From Acidobacteriota bacterium (GTDB lineage Bacteria; Acidobacteriota; Terriglobia; Terriglobales; Acidobacteriaceae), in assembly GCA_021836865.1 (NCBI GenBank), contig JAKBHH010000015.1:1-54056 (forward strand): DNA of 54,056 nucleotides, in the 5' to 3' direction. The translations under genes and the position numbers were made by a program. The notes beneath the pieces were generated by a model, which saw nothing but the letters and a program-made list of their open reading frames with translations, ran no database searches and was not told the origin of the DNA. The stretch's first letter is position 1. Each line of letters starts with the position of its first letter. Positions 52,425 through 54,056 of this stretch are shown in pieces.

Positions 52425-53897
52425 CTAAGCGCCTGCGCCCACTGGCGCTGGAGGATCTGCCCGGTTGCTGCGTGCCTCTTTCACCATCTTGTTGCGCTGC
52501 GCGCGGAGCTTGAGGAATGCCTTGGCTTCGACATAAAGGCGCGGAATATCGCGGTTGACGACTGCCTTCCAGATTACGCGAAAAGCCGCCTTGGGCCGGA
52601 AATAGTACTCGTCGTAGAAGCGGTGCACCATCTCCATCACGTAGTCAACCGGGAGGCCGGGATATTCTATATGCGCCATCTGGTGGCCGCCGCCGTCTTC
52701 CATGCGTTCGTTGGTGATGAAGTTGTTGGCCTTGGCGAAGTCGTAAAACTCGGTGCCGGGATAGGCGTGCGCAATGGAAACCTGAATGGTTTCCACATCC
52801 AGCGACTTGGCGAAGTTGATCGTGTTGCGGATCGACTCCTTGGTTTCGCCGGGCAGACCGAGGATGAAGTCTCCGTGGATGGTCAGGCCCAGATCGTGGC
52901 AGTCCTTGGCAAAGGCACGCGCGCGCTCGACGGTAGCGCCCTTCTTGATGTTCTTAAGGATCTGCGGATCGCCGGATTCAAAGCCTACGATGAGCAGGCG
53001 GCAGCCGGCTTCCTTCATGGCTTTGAGGGTGTCATAGTCGGTCGTGACGCGCGAGGTGCAGCTCCAGGTCAGGCCCAGCGGCTTCAGTTTTTCGCACAGC
53101 TCAATCGTGCGCTGCTTTTGAATGTTGAAGGTGTCGTCGTCGAAGAAGAACTCTTTCACTTCAGGGAAGTTCTGCTTCGCCCATGCCAATTCGGCGGCCA
53201 CGTCGTCTGTGGAGCGCTTGCGCCAGGCATGTCCGCTCAACGTCTGCGGCCACAGGCAGAAGGTGCACTGCGCCGGGCACCCGCGCGTGGAGTAAAGCGC
53301 GATGTAGGGGTGCAGCAGGAAGGGCACGTTGTAACGCGTCACGTCCATGTCGCGCTTGTAGATCTTAGTGGCCCAGGGCATCGCATCCAGGTCTTCGATC
53401 TGCGGGCGGTCGGGGTTATGCAGGATCTTGCCGTCCTTTTTGTAGCTGATGCCGAGGATCTCGTTGAGCGGCTTGCCCTGCGCAAACTCGACGACCGAGT
53501 AGTCGAACTCGCGGCGGCAGATGAAGTCCAACACGGAACACTCATTCAAGGCACGGTCCGGATCAGTGGTGACCGGCGGGCCAACGAAGGCGATTCGAAT
53601 AGAGGGATTTGCCGCCTTGATCGCTTCTGCGAGACGCTGGTCACCCTCCCAGCCCACGGTGGAGGTGAAGAGCACAAGGAACTCGTAGTCCTTGCAGATC
53701 TTGATTGTCTCTTCAGCCGAGACGTGGTGGGGCGGGGCATCGAGCAGGCGCGAACCCTCCAGCAGGCCGGCGGGGTAGGTGAGCCAGACCGGATACCAGT
53801 AGGACTCAATCTCGCGGGTTGCGGGCCAGCGAGAACTCGCTCCGCCATCAAAGTTCTCAAAGGACGGCGGGTTCAGAAGCAGTGTTTTCAAAGGCAT
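52425..53897 (-). CDS. hpnJ: Hopanoid biosynthesis radical SAM protein HpnJ
   Basis: A 490-residue B12-binding-type radical SAM enzyme. It has an N-terminal Rossmann-like domain (FLVLFTSTVGWEGD, FVGPPVTTDP), the cluster motif CPAQCTFC (C207, C211, C214) followed by LWPQTLSGHAWRKRS, and a TIM-barrel with FFFDDDTFN and GDFILGLPGE. In Burkholderia HpnJ helps make the cyclitol ether head group of bacteriohopanetetrol. The ATG at 53897 has AAGGG 8 bases upstream and matches the family start; another Met lies two codons before. Other hpn genes would be outside the window. Confidence 0.92.
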   Translation of the reverse strand: MPLKTLLLNPPSFENFDGGASSRWPATREIESYWYPVWLTYPAGLLEGSRLLDAPPHHVSAEETIKICKDYEFLVLFTSTVGWEGDQRLAEAIKAANPSIRIAFVGPPVTTDPDRALNECSVLDFICRREFDYSVVEFAQGKPLNEILGISYKKDGKILHNPDRPQIEDLDAMPWATKIYKRDMDVTRYNVPFLLHPYIALYSTRGCPAQCTFCLWPQTLSGHAWRKRSTDDVAAELAWAKQNFPEVKEFFFDDDTFNIQKQRTIELCEKLKPLGLTWSCTSRVTTDYDTLKAMKEAGCRLLIVGFESGDPQILKNIKKGATVERARAFAKDCHDLGLTIHGDFILGLPGETKESIRNTINFAKSLDVETIQVSIAHAYPGTEFYDFAKANNFITNERMEDGGGHQMAHIEYPGLPVDYVMEMVHRFYDEYYFRPKAAFRVIWKAVVNRDIPRLYVEAKAFLKLRAQRNKMVKEARSNRADPPAPVGAGA

Positions 53898-53960
53898 TGA
53901 CATCACCCTTAATTCTACCATTTCGAGGATTTTGGGGAGCCTAAACCGCGAATCCAGGGT

Positions 53961-54056
53961 TTACTTGCCGTGTAACTCATTGAGCCAGTCCTGCATATGG
54001 CCGAGCGCCCTCAACAGGTTGAGTCGCGCCTTGGCAAGATCGAGGCCGGCATCCAG
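53961..54056 (-). CDS. C-terminal end of a TolC-like outer-membrane efflux protein
   Basis: The last 31 codons of a minus-strand gene cut by the right edge. The visible peptide (LAKARLNLLRALGHMQDWLN) matches the final helix of TolC/OprM family proteins, which typically end with NLLRATGxLxxW. Only the C-terminus is seen, so the family call is moderate. hpnJ follows 63 bases downstream on the same strand. Confidence 0.6.
   Translation of the reverse strand: MDAGLDLAKARLNLLRALGHMQDWLNELHGK

Noticed and set aside
52623..53900. Plus-strand open frame of 425 codons
   Set aside because: Antisense to hpnJ, which has the radical SAM cysteines; no independent support.
1..54056. tRNA, rRNA, CRISPR array, prophage or insertion sequence
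   Set aside because: No cloverleaf with a conserved T-arm, rRNA segment, regularly spaced repeat-spacer array, transposase or integrase was found by reading both strands.

Overview
The window looks like a piece of an Acidobacteriota chromosome, probably class Terriglobia / family Acidobacteriaceae. This is inferred from the gene families, the high G+C content, the hopanoid gene hpnJ and the overall character of the proteins; no rRNA or other marker is present to prove it. It is mostly dense housekeeping DNA. I see no phage, insertion sequence, CRISPR array, tRNA or rRNA gene.

Layout. 1-6467: an ABC-F ATPase cut by the left edge, a rhodanese, a PagL-like lipid A deacylase, and a tight dipeptidase / MobA-like / MlaF-like ATPase cluster. 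7036-11308: a polyprenyl-phosphate sugar transferase gene split by a frameshift, glutamine-dependent NAD synthetase, and a secreted DsbA-like protein. 11429-15926 (minus): a five-gene run purC, cvpA, a Fis-type regulator, a HAD phosphatase and a TPR-secretin protein. 15927-16526: a gene-free stretch with several stems and two rho-independent terminators on the plus strand, a candidate small RNA or leader. 16527-24361: CPBP membrane protein, Smc (with an acidic head insertion), RecQ and a cyclophilin. 24990-29601: a membrane PP2C phosphatase and a pentaheme cytochrome c fused to TPRs.

29926-46064 is the respiratory block. A plus-strand complex I operon has the order A-B-C-D-I-H-J-K-L-M-M-N. 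It carries two nuoM-type genes and lacks the NADH module genes nuoE, nuoF and nuoG. A convergent minus-strand operon encodes succinate dehydrogenase (C-A-B order). Both feed the quinone pool. The duplicated NuoM and the lengthened NuoL C-terminus match the so-called 2M form of complex I.

46229-51467: an RdgB-type nucleotide pyrophosphatase, then a rhamnose pair on the plus strand (secreted GH78 alpha-L-rhamnosidase plus RhaT symporter) for release and uptake of L-rhamnose. 51474-54056 (minus): two half-size EamA/DMT membrane proteins, the hopanoid radical SAM enzyme HpnJ, and the last 31 codons of a TolC-like outer-membrane protein.

Nothing here is clearly a wholly new system. The best leads are the 2M complex I without NADH module whose second NuoM lacks the usual TM8 lysine, the structured RNA candidate before the CPBP gene, and the paired half-transporters beside hpnJ.
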